The position numbers were made by a program, and so were the translations under genes. Below, one piece after another: positions 16,201 to 23,131 of a stretch of DNA of 33,007 bases (positions are counted from its first letter, which is position 1; every line of letters begins with the position of its first letter). The DNA comes from an uncultured Desulfocapsa sp. (GTDB lineage: Bacteria; Desulfobacterota; Desulfobulbia; Desulfobulbales; Desulfocapsaceae): positions 1-33,007 of the forward strand of contig CAMZLK010000031.1 of NCBI GenBank assembly GCA_947311475.1. The letters are read 5' to 3'. Under the pieces are notes generated by a model. The model had not been told where the DNA came from. It made no database searches and saw only the letters and a list, made by a program, of their open reading frames with translations.

Positions 16201-17405
16201 AAAACACCTTCGAGATGATGATCTCAAATTTACTCTCAAACAGCTTTAAATACACAAGACCTGGTGACAGCATATCCCTTAAGGGAACTATCGCCAAAGG
16301 CTTCCTGCATATTACTGTGAAAGATACTGGCACTGGTATTCCTGATGGCATGGAGGAAAGCATATTTGACTGGTTTGAGCGAGGCAGCACCAAGACAGAA
16401 ATTGATGGCTGGGGAATCGGCCTGGCCTTTGTCCGTGAAGCAGCAGAGGCTGCTGGTGGCAATATTCAGTTAGAGGCATCTAAAAATAACATTGGAGCAA
16501 AGTTTCTCCTTAGAATTCCTTTAGCCACTGCAGATGTAGCAGGAATTGTGATACAAAAAGCAAAACAGACAGAGAAAATAAACACAGACCCAATGGATCT
16601 CAGCCAGCAAAAGGCACGAACGCTGTTAATTATTGAGGACGATCCTGATTTACTGAAACTCCTGCCGACAATTTTCCCTTCTCACTGGGTCTGTTTGACT
16701 GCTTCAATGGCCGAAACAGGATGGAAAATGGCAGTGGACAGATTACCAGACCTTGTCCTCACAGATCTCATGCTACCCGGCGAATCCGGGTTTGACCTGA
16801 CCAGCAAATTAAAGGAAGATAGCCGAACTGCACACATTCCTGTTATCATCCTTACTGCATTGAATGATGAGGAACATCGCCTTGCGGGGCTTGGACTGTC
16901 GGCCGATTCATTTTTGACCAAGCCTTTTACAAACCGGGAATTACTCCTTCGCGTTCTAGGACTCCTTGCCAATAGAGAGCGTGTTTTTGAACGCGTTAAG
17001 TGCCTTGTTATTGATTTGGAGAATGAGACACAAAATGGGAAGTCACAAAACCTGTCTTCTGAAGATGCCTTTTTGCAAAAACTACATAAAGCCATAACAA
17101 CAGGAAGTGATATGGCATCAATAACACTCAACGATGCCGCTGATAAACTAGCCATGTCTAAACGATCTTTTCAAAGGGAAATGCAGAAGCGTGGAATAAG
17201 CTGGCGGGAATACAAACGAATGCGCAAGCTTCGTTTTGCCATGGATTTACTACGTGACCCGACTGTACGCATTGGCATAGTTGCAGAAAAAGCAGGCTAC
17301 AGCTCTGCAGCCCATTTCTCTAAAATATTCAAGCAGCACGTCGGTACTTCTCCCACGAAATGGCAACAGGAAAATCAAAACGGTTCTGAAAAACTAAAAG
17401 ACTAG
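13242..17405 (+). CDS. Hybrid two-component system: propeller sensor, kinase, receiver, AraC
   Basis: This 1387-residue protein carries a whole signalling pathway in one chain. Residues 1-31 form a signal peptide or anchor. From about 40 to 700 there are 14 repeats of the WxGT/GL type (VWVGTEDGL, IWAGTMGGG, LWIGTWGGG and others), enough for two seven-bladed propellers. A Y_Y_Y domain (YSGLAPGHYTFQIRA) follows, then a membrane helix at about 815-835. The kinase has its His at 887 (ALSHEIRTPL), an N box near 996 (NLLSNSFKYT) and G boxes. The receiver has its acidic pair at 1133-1134, its phosphoacceptor Asp at 1175 and its Lys at 1227. An AraC helix-turn-helix ends the chain (about 1285-1387). 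It is periplasmic sensor, cytoplasmic regulator. This architecture is typical of Bacteroidota polysaccharide regulators; no such target genes are adjacent. Confidence 0.95.
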   Translation: MPLYFTKEKQITISHLLFLLLLAWGTCACAALAPVSFNNVSSTEGLPQNTARVLLQDRSGFVWVGTEDGLVRFDGYSMKSFRKQHDNPASLSDNYISSLAESRDGRIWAGTMGGGLNVINPQSGEVRRLKILPSSDILSIVQAPEQNELWLGTDSGLYLLNISSDNTLNGAKTANLNRSILTQIPLLLPDGTPMENSVTGIALQDKNIWFSTRGKGIGHYKRKDKSVTWYLPGNLGLQDDTFNTITSDSNGTIWAGGQNHGLVQIIRNADEILFKHYNKENNVLAANDVMAIAGGENGKLWIGTWGGGVALFNPENGTSELHRKKIGDPHSLASDIVMDILTTRDGQVWIGTFDHGICWFDPEAPFHSYRPTPNREGGLPGNLIWSFASEHANKLWIGTNKGLTRLNLDSHEYDIPKNIQPTVLWDSVRKDDIRAILADDDYLWIAARHSGLVRLSLSTATLTPITNLLKPGNKLTHSYIRVMMKDSHGYLWFGATKGLNRFDPKRGELINFMPDKEVKLSLPHHRIRALFEDSKGHIWVGTSLGLMQINRKGVPIQVWQHTSSDGASKQLLAGNGIRGIGEDFLGRLWIATEGGISIIDQNTRKFNALHEKNGLPSNAAYCAIPVEQYMWVSTLHGLARIDIRTLQVENYYSSDGLPDNEFNFNAWHKLNDGRLVFGTLSGFTIFSPSLVPGPEKSRPAPPLRLQTYIFKKNKTRIPVSAQDAPVTVGWKNNHIAFEYSALHFGGNASVSYDALLQGVDKNWNSVGNQRLASYSGLAPGHYTFQIRAQDTHGQWQTETAPLHFTVTPPPWQTLWAYALYAVSLAGFLLLAAMLYNRRLRNRATTLQLLVAERTAELEESSLHLADKNRTLDRLMKARERLFHALSHEIRTPLAVIMSVLESVHHNDSGATVKIPMARQSAKRLDRLLDNILDLSCQKKDALQNNTPFQVQTVLDEATIPYELQAQAEGKTMFIESHLGDAWLALPENTFEMMISNLLSNSFKYTRPGDSISLKGTIAKGFLHITVKDTGTGIPDGMEESIFDWFERGSTKTEIDGWGIGLAFVREAAEAAGGNIQLEASKNNIGAKFLLRIPLATADVAGIVIQKAKQTEKINTDPMDLSQQKARTLLIIEDDPDLLKLLPTIFPSHWVCLTASMAETGWKMAVDRLPDLVLTDLMLPGESGFDLTSKLKEDSRTAHIPVIILTALNDEEHRLAGLGLSADSFLTKPFTNRELLLRVLGLLANRERVFERVKCLVIDLENETQNGKSQNLSSEDAFLQKLHKAITTGSDMASITLNDAADKLAMSKRSFQREMQKRGISWREYKRMRKLRFAMDLLRDPTVRIGIVAEKAGYSSAAHFSKIFKQHVGTSPTKWQQENQNGSEKLKD

Positions 17406-18077
17406 TTTTAATAAAACAAAACCTCCAATCAGGAGACCAACAAAGGCAATACAGAGAAGGTTAAAATAACGATCAATAAAGAGTTTGGCAGGCTCCCCCC
17501 ACTTGTGAAGAAGCCAGGCAACAAGAAAAAACCGACAGGCTCTGGCTGCCACAGAGGCCATCAGGAAAATGGGCAGATTTACCCTGGCAACACCCGCTGT
17601 AATAGTGGTCAGTTTATAGGGAAGAGGAGTCAATCCGAAAACAAAGACGATCCAGGCATTCCAGTGATCGTAAACCTGAAAAAGGTACTCCCCGCCAAGT
17701 GCACTGCCCATACTGGAAATAAGATAGGACGGAAGGGCAATATCAGGGCGCCCGTTGACATCAACCAGAGTCATATGGGCTACGTTTTCAACAATCCAGC
17801 GCCCCATGGTATCCCAGGCAAATATACCAATGCCATATCCTGCAAGGCCCCCAAGAACTGAGGCTAAAGTGCAATAAAACGCATATTTGTACCAGCGACT
17901 TGTAGCCCCAAGCACCAGTGCAATAAGCAACACATCAGGGGGAATAGGAAAAAAGCTTGATTCGGCAAAGGAGAGAACAACAAGTGCAAGTAAGCCATAT
18001 TTGCTGTCTGCCCAGTGCAGCATCCAGTCATAGAATCGACGCACAAAACCGCTTTTCTTCTGAATTTTTTCAACCAT
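17394..18077 (-). CDS. yqaA: YqaA/DedA-family (SNARE-associated) membrane protein
   Basis: The 227-residue inner-membrane protein has the YqaA/DedA-type core: FAESSFFPIPPDVLLIALV early in the chain, a Gly-rich GGLAGYGIGIF, and GLTPLPYKLTTITAGVARV later, where the Pro and Arg are conserved in the superfamily. Such proteins are implicated in membrane homeostasis or lipid scrambling. I chose ATG 18077 rather than 18191 because the upstream 38 codons run into a structured repeat. The gene converges on the hybrid regulator; their 3' ends overlap by 12 bases, each stop codon lying inside the other's end. Confidence 0.85.
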   Translation of the reverse strand: MVEKIQKKSGFVRRFYDWMLHWADSKYGLLALVVLSFAESSFFPIPPDVLLIALVLGATSRWYKYAFYCTLASVLGGLAGYGIGIFAWDTMGRWIVENVAHMTLVDVNGRPDIALPSYLISSMGSALGGEYLFQVYDHWNAWIVFVFGLTPLPYKLTTITAGVARVNLPIFLMASVAARACRFFLVAWLLHKWGEPAKLFIDRYFNLLCIAFVGLLIGGFVLLKLVF

Positions 18078-18120
18078 ATCTATTTGAGTTTCAAGACAAA
18101 CAATAAATAGTAACAGTTTA

Positions 18121-18367
18121 GCAGTGCCCCATCTTCGTGTGTTTAGGTTTGGGCGCAATAGTAAACTATGATGACCTCGTAAAAAGGTCAAAAACAGGAT
18201 GGACTTGAAAAAACCTTCATATTCGAGGCACGGAAATTTATAATATTTTCGGCGTACTAAGGTACGTTGAAAATATTATAAATTTGTAGTAACGAAGAAG
18301 ATGAAGAGTTTTTACGAGTCCATCAACTATGCGAACATAACCTAAACACATGAAGATGGGGTGCTGA
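18121..18367. repeat. Large imperfect palindromic repeat, family 2
   Basis: About 247 bp forms nested inverted repeats. Outer arms share CCCCATCTTC(G/A)TGTGTTTAGG with their complement at 18335-18362. Inside are CTCGTAAAAA arms and a central near-perfect stem AAATTTATAATATTTTC with complement around the loop GTACTAAGGTAC. The inner 145 bp recurs at the right edge (32866-33007). It occupies the spacer between yqaA and pcm. Confidence 0.85.
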
Positions 18368-18374
18368 TGAGCTG

Positions 18375-19019
18375 TTACTTCCAGCCGTGCTCTCCTATCA
18401 GGCTAACAAATCTAACACTTTCAAGTTGCTGCACTTCAATCTCACCATCTATTTTTGTAAGATAATGCAGCTCCTGCACATCACGCTCTCCAACCGGAAT
18501 CACCATACGGCCCGGATCTGCAAGCTGATCGATAAGTGGTTCAGGAATTTCAGGACTCCCTGCTGTGACAATTATGGCATCATACGGTGCATGTTCCCGC
18601 CACCCCATTGTTCCGTCATCAAGACGGGAAAGAATATTGTAACAGCGAAGCTGATCAAAAATTTTACGGGCTCCGGCAAGGAGAGTATTTATCCGTTCAA
18701 CGGTATACACGTTAGCACAAAGCCTTGAGAGTACAGCTGCCTGATATCCTGACCCTGTTCCTATTTCAAGCACTTTTTCAGTACCTTGCAACTGTAGGGC
18801 CTGGGTCATGGCAGCCACAATAAGCGGCTGGGAGATCGTCTGGTCACTGGCAATGGGAAGGGGATGATCACCATAGGCTCTTCCCTGCATGGCATCATCA
18901 ACAAAGAGGTGCCGGGGCACCTCTGACATTACTTTTAAAACATTGGAATCGCTGATACCACGGCAGGCAAGCTGCTCTGAGACCATCCGTTCACGCGCTG
19001 TGGTAAAGCGGTCCATCAT
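18375..19019 (-). CDS. pcm: Protein-L-isoaspartate O-methyltransferase
   Basis: The 214-residue enzyme methylates isoaspartyl residues in aged proteins using SAM, starting their repair. Visible motifs are SDQTISQPLIVAAM (acceptor-site signature), SAM motif I VLEIGTGSGYQAAVL, and the late VIPVGERDVQELHY. Length fits the family (E. coli 208). The gene starts at an ATG whose last bases overlap the TGA stop of the upstream lipoprotein gene, so the two are translationally coupled. With htpG close upstream it forms a protein-maintenance neighbourhood. Confidence 0.95.
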   Translation of the reverse strand: MMDRFTTARERMVSEQLACRGISDSNVLKVMSEVPRHLFVDDAMQGRAYGDHPLPIASDQTISQPLIVAAMTQALQLQGTEKVLEIGTGSGYQAAVLSRLCANVYTVERINTLLAGARKIFDQLRCYNILSRLDDGTMGWREHAPYDAIIVTAGSPEIPEPLIDQLADPGRMVIPVGERDVQELHYLTKIDGEIEVQQLESVRFVSLIGEHGWK

Positions 19020-19411
19020 TTTTTTTCAGTCTCCTGCCAGGAATAATCGTCCTGCCAGTCAAGCTCATCATCGTCATAGCCACTGTAGCGACACTGTTTA
19101 ACGGTATCTCCAGAAAGGGTAATCACCACCATGTCATAGCCATCGGGATCAAAAAAACCACCAACCAAAGGAGTGCTCTGCAGAGTTGACTGAGCTTCTT
19201 CGTAATAAACCCACTCTTCTGTCTGAGCCGATACCATACGTTTGGAATCCGGGTCACCCATGAGTTTCAGGACTTCTTCACGACTGGTCTGACCAGCCTG
19301 AATCATACAGACATCAGAAACCAAGTGACGCGTGGGGGTTCCAGAACAGCCAGCCAGAAGCAGGCTAAGAAAAAACATACTAATATAAAGGGGACGAAAA
19401 GTATTTGGCAT
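19016..19411 (-). CDS. BamE/SmpA-OmlA-like lipoprotein
   Basis: The 131-residue product has a lipoprotein signal (MPNTFRPLYISMFFL, then the lipobox LLLAGC), so Cys22 should be lipidated. The mature part contains IQAGQTSREEVLKLMGDP, the SmpA/OmlA (BamE) pattern in which a helix and Gly-Pro turn precede two strands. BamE proteins help outer-membrane protein assembly, though many paralogues are uncharacterised. I chose ATG 19411 with GGGAGA just upstream; the longer frame from 19468 reads through a terminator hairpin and lacks a sensible signal peptide. It overlaps pcm by four bases (ATGA). Confidence 0.8.
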   Translation of the reverse strand: MPNTFRPLYISMFFLSLLLAGCSGTPTRHLVSDVCMIQAGQTSREEVLKLMGDPDSKRMVSAQTEEWVYYEEAQSTLQSTPLVGGFFDPDGYDMVVITLSGDTVKQCRYSGYDDDELDWQDDYSWQETEKK

Positions 19412-19424
19412 GGGGATCTCCCGC

Positions 19425-19475
19425 AAAAAAAAAGAACGGCTGAAAAGACATAAAATACTCATTTTCAACCGTTCT
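19425..19475 (-). terminator. Rho-independent terminator after htpG
   Basis: On the minus strand AGAACGG-T-TGAAAA pairs with TTTTCA-G-CCGTTCT over 14 positions, the central pair being a G-U wobble, and is followed by nine T residues. It starts 40 bases after the htpG stop and ends only 14 bases before the lipoprotein start codon. Confidence 0.9.
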
Positions 19476-19515
19476 ATAGCGTGATGAAGTGCTTTTTACA
19501 ACACATAAGTGAAGC

Positions 19516-21387
19516 TTATGCACCCACAGCTTTATTCAAAATTTTGTAATTCCTCTTCACCATCACCATGGGATCAACCACAAGACCCGCCTGAATCATT
19601 GCATTATCATATATCTGTGCTGCCACATCAGAGGCGAAAGCTTCATCGCTTTTCACAAGATCTGCAAGCTGCTTAATCAAAGGACTGGAAAGATTGATTT
19701 CAAGGTTTTTCTTGCTGGCCTCGGGGGCCAGTCCCTTCTCCATACGGCTTGCAGCCATTATTCGTTCCATGGAAGAAGTCATATAGCCATCAGGATTAAC
19801 AATCATAGCGGGAGAATCCACAAGACGCTTAGATTCGAGAACATCAGCAACTTTATCATCCAGTGTCTTTTTCAGCCACGAAACAAGATCATTGCAAGCA
19901 TCGTCACTGAGTTTTTCTTCCTTTTCTTCATCGGTTTCCTTTTCAGCACCACTCTTTGAAAGATCAAGATCAGCACGATCAGCGGAAACCAGTTTCTTAC
20001 CATCAAACTCACCTAAATGATTGAGCACAAAGTCATCGATTGGTTCCATGGTGTAGATAATCTCGATGTCTTTTTTATTAAACATCTCAACATAAGGGCC
20101 AGCTTCAATGGCTGCACGATTTGGGCCGTTGATGTAGTAAATCTCCTCCTGTCCTTCTGCCATGCGTTCAACATAATCAGTAAGGGACGTTGGCTTGCCG
20201 TCTTCTGATCTGGAGGATTCAAAACGAACCAGCGGTGCCAGCTCTTTCTGAAACTCATAATCTGAAGTCACACCTTCTTTGATGTAGATGCCAAAGGTGT
20301 TCCAGAAATCAAGGTAGTAATCAGAATCACGCTTAGCTTCTTCTGCCAGAAACTTCAAAAACCGTTTAGTGATAACTTTACGGAGCTTCATCACCAGTGC
20401 ATTATCCTGGAGTGCCTGACGGGAAATATTCAAGGGAAGGTCTTCACTGTCAACCACTCCTTTTAAGAATCGCAGCCATTCCGGAAGAATATTTTCAGAA
20501 TGCTGATCAATAAGAATTCGCTGACAATACAGATTCACACCCGGATCAACACGGCCAAAGCCCATGGATTCAAAATTTTCCTTGGGTGCAAAAAGAACCG
20601 CATTGATTGCAAGGGGGGCATCGACTGAGAAATGGAGTCGATAATGGGGTTCATCTGAGGCATTACCAACAAATTTATAAAAATCATTATACTCTTCATC
20701 GGTAATTTCATTTTTACTTCTGGTCCAGATAGCCTGAACGGTATTTACAGTATCCCCTTCAAGCTTGATGGGAAAAGGAACAAAAGTTGAATACTGCTTA
20801 ATGATACCTTCCACTTTCCATTTTTTATCATAATCGTGAGCATCATCCTTCAGCTCGATGATAATTTTTGTTCCGCGATGTAAACCAGTGGATTCAGAGA
20901 GAGTAAAACTTCCAGCGCCTTCCGAAACCCACTCATTTCCTTCAGACCCATCCCAGGAACGACTCTGTACAGTAACCTTTTTTCCTGCCATAAAAGCTGC
21001 ATAAAAACCTACTCCAAACTGGCCAATGAGATTTACATCTTTACGCGCAGCTTCTGCAAGTTCTGAAAGGAAATTACCGGAACCGGAATGGGCGATGGTT
21101 CCGAGATTGGTCTCAAGCTCCGCACGCGTCATACCAATACCGGTATCTGTGATAGTCAGGGTATGCTTTTCTTCATCGAGATCAATGGTTATCTCAAGGG
21201 GTACATGCTCATCAAAGACATCATCTTTGGTTAAACTCTCGTGACGCATCTTTTCCAGCGCATCGGAGCTGTTGGAAATAAGCTCACGAATAAAAATATC
21301 ACGCTCGGTATACAGCGAATTAATGACAATATCTAAAAGTTTCTTGGTTTCCGCCTGAAACTCATGTTTTGTTGCTTTATCACTCAT
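19516..21387 (-). CDS. htpG: Chaperone HtpG (Hsp90)
   Basis: The 623-residue ATP-dependent chaperone is the length of E. coli HtpG (624). The N-terminal GHKL ATPase has ELISNSSDALEKMRHE, TDTGIGMT and GQFGVGFYAAFM. The middle domain has DLPLNISRQALQ with the conserved Arg that contacts ATP. The C-terminal dimerisation domain ends NKAVGA, and the linker between domains is short, as in bacterial Hsp90. A GAGGAGAT ribosome binding site and a good promoter lie upstream. It is cytoplasmic. Confidence 0.98.
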   Translation of the reverse strand: MSDKATKHEFQAETKKLLDIVINSLYTERDIFIRELISNSSDALEKMRHESLTKDDVFDEHVPLEITIDLDEEKHTLTITDTGIGMTRAELETNLGTIAHSGSGNFLSELAEAARKDVNLIGQFGVGFYAAFMAGKKVTVQSRSWDGSEGNEWVSEGAGSFTLSESTGLHRGTKIIIELKDDAHDYDKKWKVEGIIKQYSTFVPFPIKLEGDTVNTVQAIWTRSKNEITDEEYNDFYKFVGNASDEPHYRLHFSVDAPLAINAVLFAPKENFESMGFGRVDPGVNLYCQRILIDQHSENILPEWLRFLKGVVDSEDLPLNISRQALQDNALVMKLRKVITKRFLKFLAEEAKRDSDYYLDFWNTFGIYIKEGVTSDYEFQKELAPLVRFESSRSEDGKPTSLTDYVERMAEGQEEIYYINGPNRAAIEAGPYVEMFNKKDIEIIYTMEPIDDFVLNHLGEFDGKKLVSADRADLDLSKSGAEKETDEEKEEKLSDDACNDLVSWLKKTLDDKVADVLESKRLVDSPAMIVNPDGYMTSSMERIMAASRMEKGLAPEASKKNLEINLSSPLIKQLADLVKSDEAFASDVAAQIYDNAMIQAGLVVDPMVMVKRNYKILNKAVGA

Positions 21388-21471
21388 TTTATATCTCCTC
21401 GTACAAAATCATTTTGAATAAAGGGGATCCGCACCCCAATTCCGTTGCTTTTTTACCAAAAGTCGGCCAAA

Positions 21472-21499
21472 ATGATAAGCATAATTGCCCTGCTGTCAA
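21472..21499 (-). promoter_or_regulatory. Sigma-70 promoter for htpG
   Basis: On the minus strand TTGACA (21499-21494), 16 bases, then TATCAT (21477-21472). The leader of about 80 bases contains GGGG-TGCGGAT-CCCC (complement of 21423-21437). No heat-shock sigma-32 or CIRCE element is apparent. Confidence 0.65.
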
Positions 21500-21550
21500 G
21501 GCTCCGGACATACTGGAAACAGACAAAAACTCGATGCCGACATTGAAAAA

Positions 21551-22939
21551 ATGACAAAAGACACACTGATTATTGGCGCCGGACTCTCCGGCCTCACCAT
21601 TGCCTGGAAGCTGAAACAGATCCCGGATCATTCCATTCTTCTGCTTGAACAATCAGAACGTGCAGGTGGTGCCATCTGGAGTCACGCAGAAGATGGGTAT
21701 CGTGCAGAAGGCGGCCCGCATGGTTTTCTCGATAACTGTGTTGAATCGCAAGCACTGCTTGCTGAAACGGGGCTGGACAATGAATGTCTCAAGGCGTCTC
21801 TTGCAAAGTTTGTACGCTATGTGTGTATGGATGGCACGCTCAGGCTTATCCCCCAATCACCTCCTAAAATCCTTGCTGCCCCACTCATCTCGCCCCTTGC
21901 CAAATTACGCGTTGCCGGTGACTTCTTCAAAAAACCGCTGGAGGGCGAACCCACAGTGAGCGAATGGGTGCAACATCGTTTTGGAAAGGCATTGCTTCCC
22001 TACGTTGATGCTGTTTTCACGGGAACCTATGCAGGAGATCTGGAACGGCTCGTCATAGACGGCGTTATGCCAGGTGTTAGAAAGATCGAAAAGGAAAACG
22101 GTTCAATTATTTATGGCCTTTTAAAGAAGATGAAGGCCGCAAAAAAAACAAATAAGGGTGAAAAAAAAGGGCTTCCTGCCATGACCAGTTTCCCAACTGG
22201 AATGAGTAGATTGCCTGAACGCTTGCGTGAAAATCTTACGCAAGATGAAATCAAAACGAATTGTCAGGTGTTGGCAATTTCACGGCAAAATGGCGGCTGG
22301 GAAGTAAAAACTGAAGCAGAAAGTTTTTCCTGCCGCAACCTGGTTCTGGCGCTTCCGGTAAATAAATCCCTTTCCCTGCTTTCCGACTTTACGACTCCAC
22401 CTCTTACTGAAATTCCGGAAGCAAGGATCATTACCATTGCACTCGGTTTTGGGGGGAATGCAAGTTTACCTCCCGGTTTTGGATATCTCACGCCTGAACG
22501 CGAAAAACGATTTTGTCTTGGTGCACTCTTTTCCTCAAATATGTTTCAGGGCCGCGCCCCAAAAGATCATATCCTGCTTGAAGCATTGGTTGGAGGCCGC
22601 AGACACCCTGAACGTCTTAAACTTGATGATGACACATTAATTAAAGAGGCAGTTCAGGACTTGCAGCAACTTCTTACTCTTCCAGATCCTCCAAGCTACG
22701 CTAGAGTCCTCCGGCCACAAGGTGGGATTCCACAACTTGAAAAAGGCTATCCAGGCTTACTCAAATGGCGAAACAGTATGATGAAAGAGGAAAAAGGATT
22801 GTATGTTACAGGTTTTGGCTGGGAAGGCATTGGACTGAACGACATGATAAAAACTGCTTATCGGGTGAGCGAGGCAATCAAAGAGGGCGAACAGGATGGT
22901 GGGGAAGAAGACGCAGAGGTAAAGAAAGTTTATTTTTAG
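21551..22939 (+). CDS. hemY: HemY-type protoporphyrinogen/coproporphyrinogen oxidase
   Basis: The 462-residue FAD enzyme belongs to the HemY flavin amine-oxidase family. It starts with the dinucleotide-binding LIIGAGLSGLTIAWKL and LLLEQSERAGGAIW, followed by GYRAEGGPHGF. The C-terminal FAD contact is YVTGFGWEGIGLNDMI, and RPQGGIPQLEKGYPG is family-typical. These enzymes convert protoporphyrinogen (or coproporphyrinogen) to the porphyrin in heme synthesis. I chose ATG 21551, which places the Gly-rich motif near residue 8; the frame upstream to 21485 has no family resemblance. No clear ribosome binding site is seen. The gene is divergent from htpG. Heme would serve the catalase near the end of the window. 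The stop codon lies in repeat copy D. Confidence 0.85.
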   Translation: MTKDTLIIGAGLSGLTIAWKLKQIPDHSILLLEQSERAGGAIWSHAEDGYRAEGGPHGFLDNCVESQALLAETGLDNECLKASLAKFVRYVCMDGTLRLIPQSPPKILAAPLISPLAKLRVAGDFFKKPLEGEPTVSEWVQHRFGKALLPYVDAVFTGTYAGDLERLVIDGVMPGVRKIEKENGSIIYGLLKKMKAAKKTNKGEKKGLPAMTSFPTGMSRLPERLRENLTQDEIKTNCQVLAISRQNGGWEVKTEAESFSCRNLVLALPVNKSLSLLSDFTTPPLTEIPEARIITIALGFGGNASLPPGFGYLTPEREKRFCLGALFSSNMFQGRAPKDHILLEALVGGRRHPERLKLDDDTLIKEAVQDLQQLLTLPDPPSYARVLRPQGGIPQLEKGYPGLLKWRNSMMKEEKGLYVTGFGWEGIGLNDMIKTAYRVSEAIKEGEQDGGEEDAEVKKVYF

Positions 22940-23072
22940 TGCCTTACTCCTGAAAAGCTGTAATAAAAAACAAGAAAATCGAAGTGTTTCAAACTCCAGT
23001 TATTAGCATAAGCAACAGATAGCGAACGAAGAGAGACCTTCGAGGCACTTACTTGCGGTTTATCCGCGTTAG
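22936..23072 (-). repeat. Stop-codon-associated repeat, copy D (long form)
   Basis: This 137-bp copy is close to copy B but inverted. On the plus strand it begins TTAGTGCCTTACTCCTG and ends with GCGTTAG. The end hairpin is GCGG-ATAAA-CCGC on its own strand, where copy B has GCAG-GTGAA-CTGC, so pairing is kept despite base changes. Its TTAG provides the hemY stop TAG. Confidence 0.9.
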
Positions 23073-23083
23073 TTAATCAAAAG

Positions 23084-23117
23084 AAACACCAGATCACTTT
23101 GAGATGACCTGGTGTTT
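23084..23117 (-). terminator. Terminator of the transport operon
   Basis: On the minus strand AAACACCAG pairs perfectly with CTGGTGTTT around a 16-base loop, followed by CTTTTGATT. It lies 15 bases past the aapJ stop. On the plus strand TTTTAATTTAA follows, so it may also stop hemY transcription. Confidence 0.85.
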
Positions 23118-23131
23118 TAATTTAATTTAAC

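Noticed and set aside
18078-18191. N-terminal extension of yqaA.
   Set aside because: These codons come from the palindromic repeat; the family sequence begins at the ATG at 18077.
21485-21550. N-terminal extension of hemY starting at 21485.
   Set aside because: The 22 extra codons overlap the htpG promoter, contain no family homology and would push the FAD motif away from the N-terminus.
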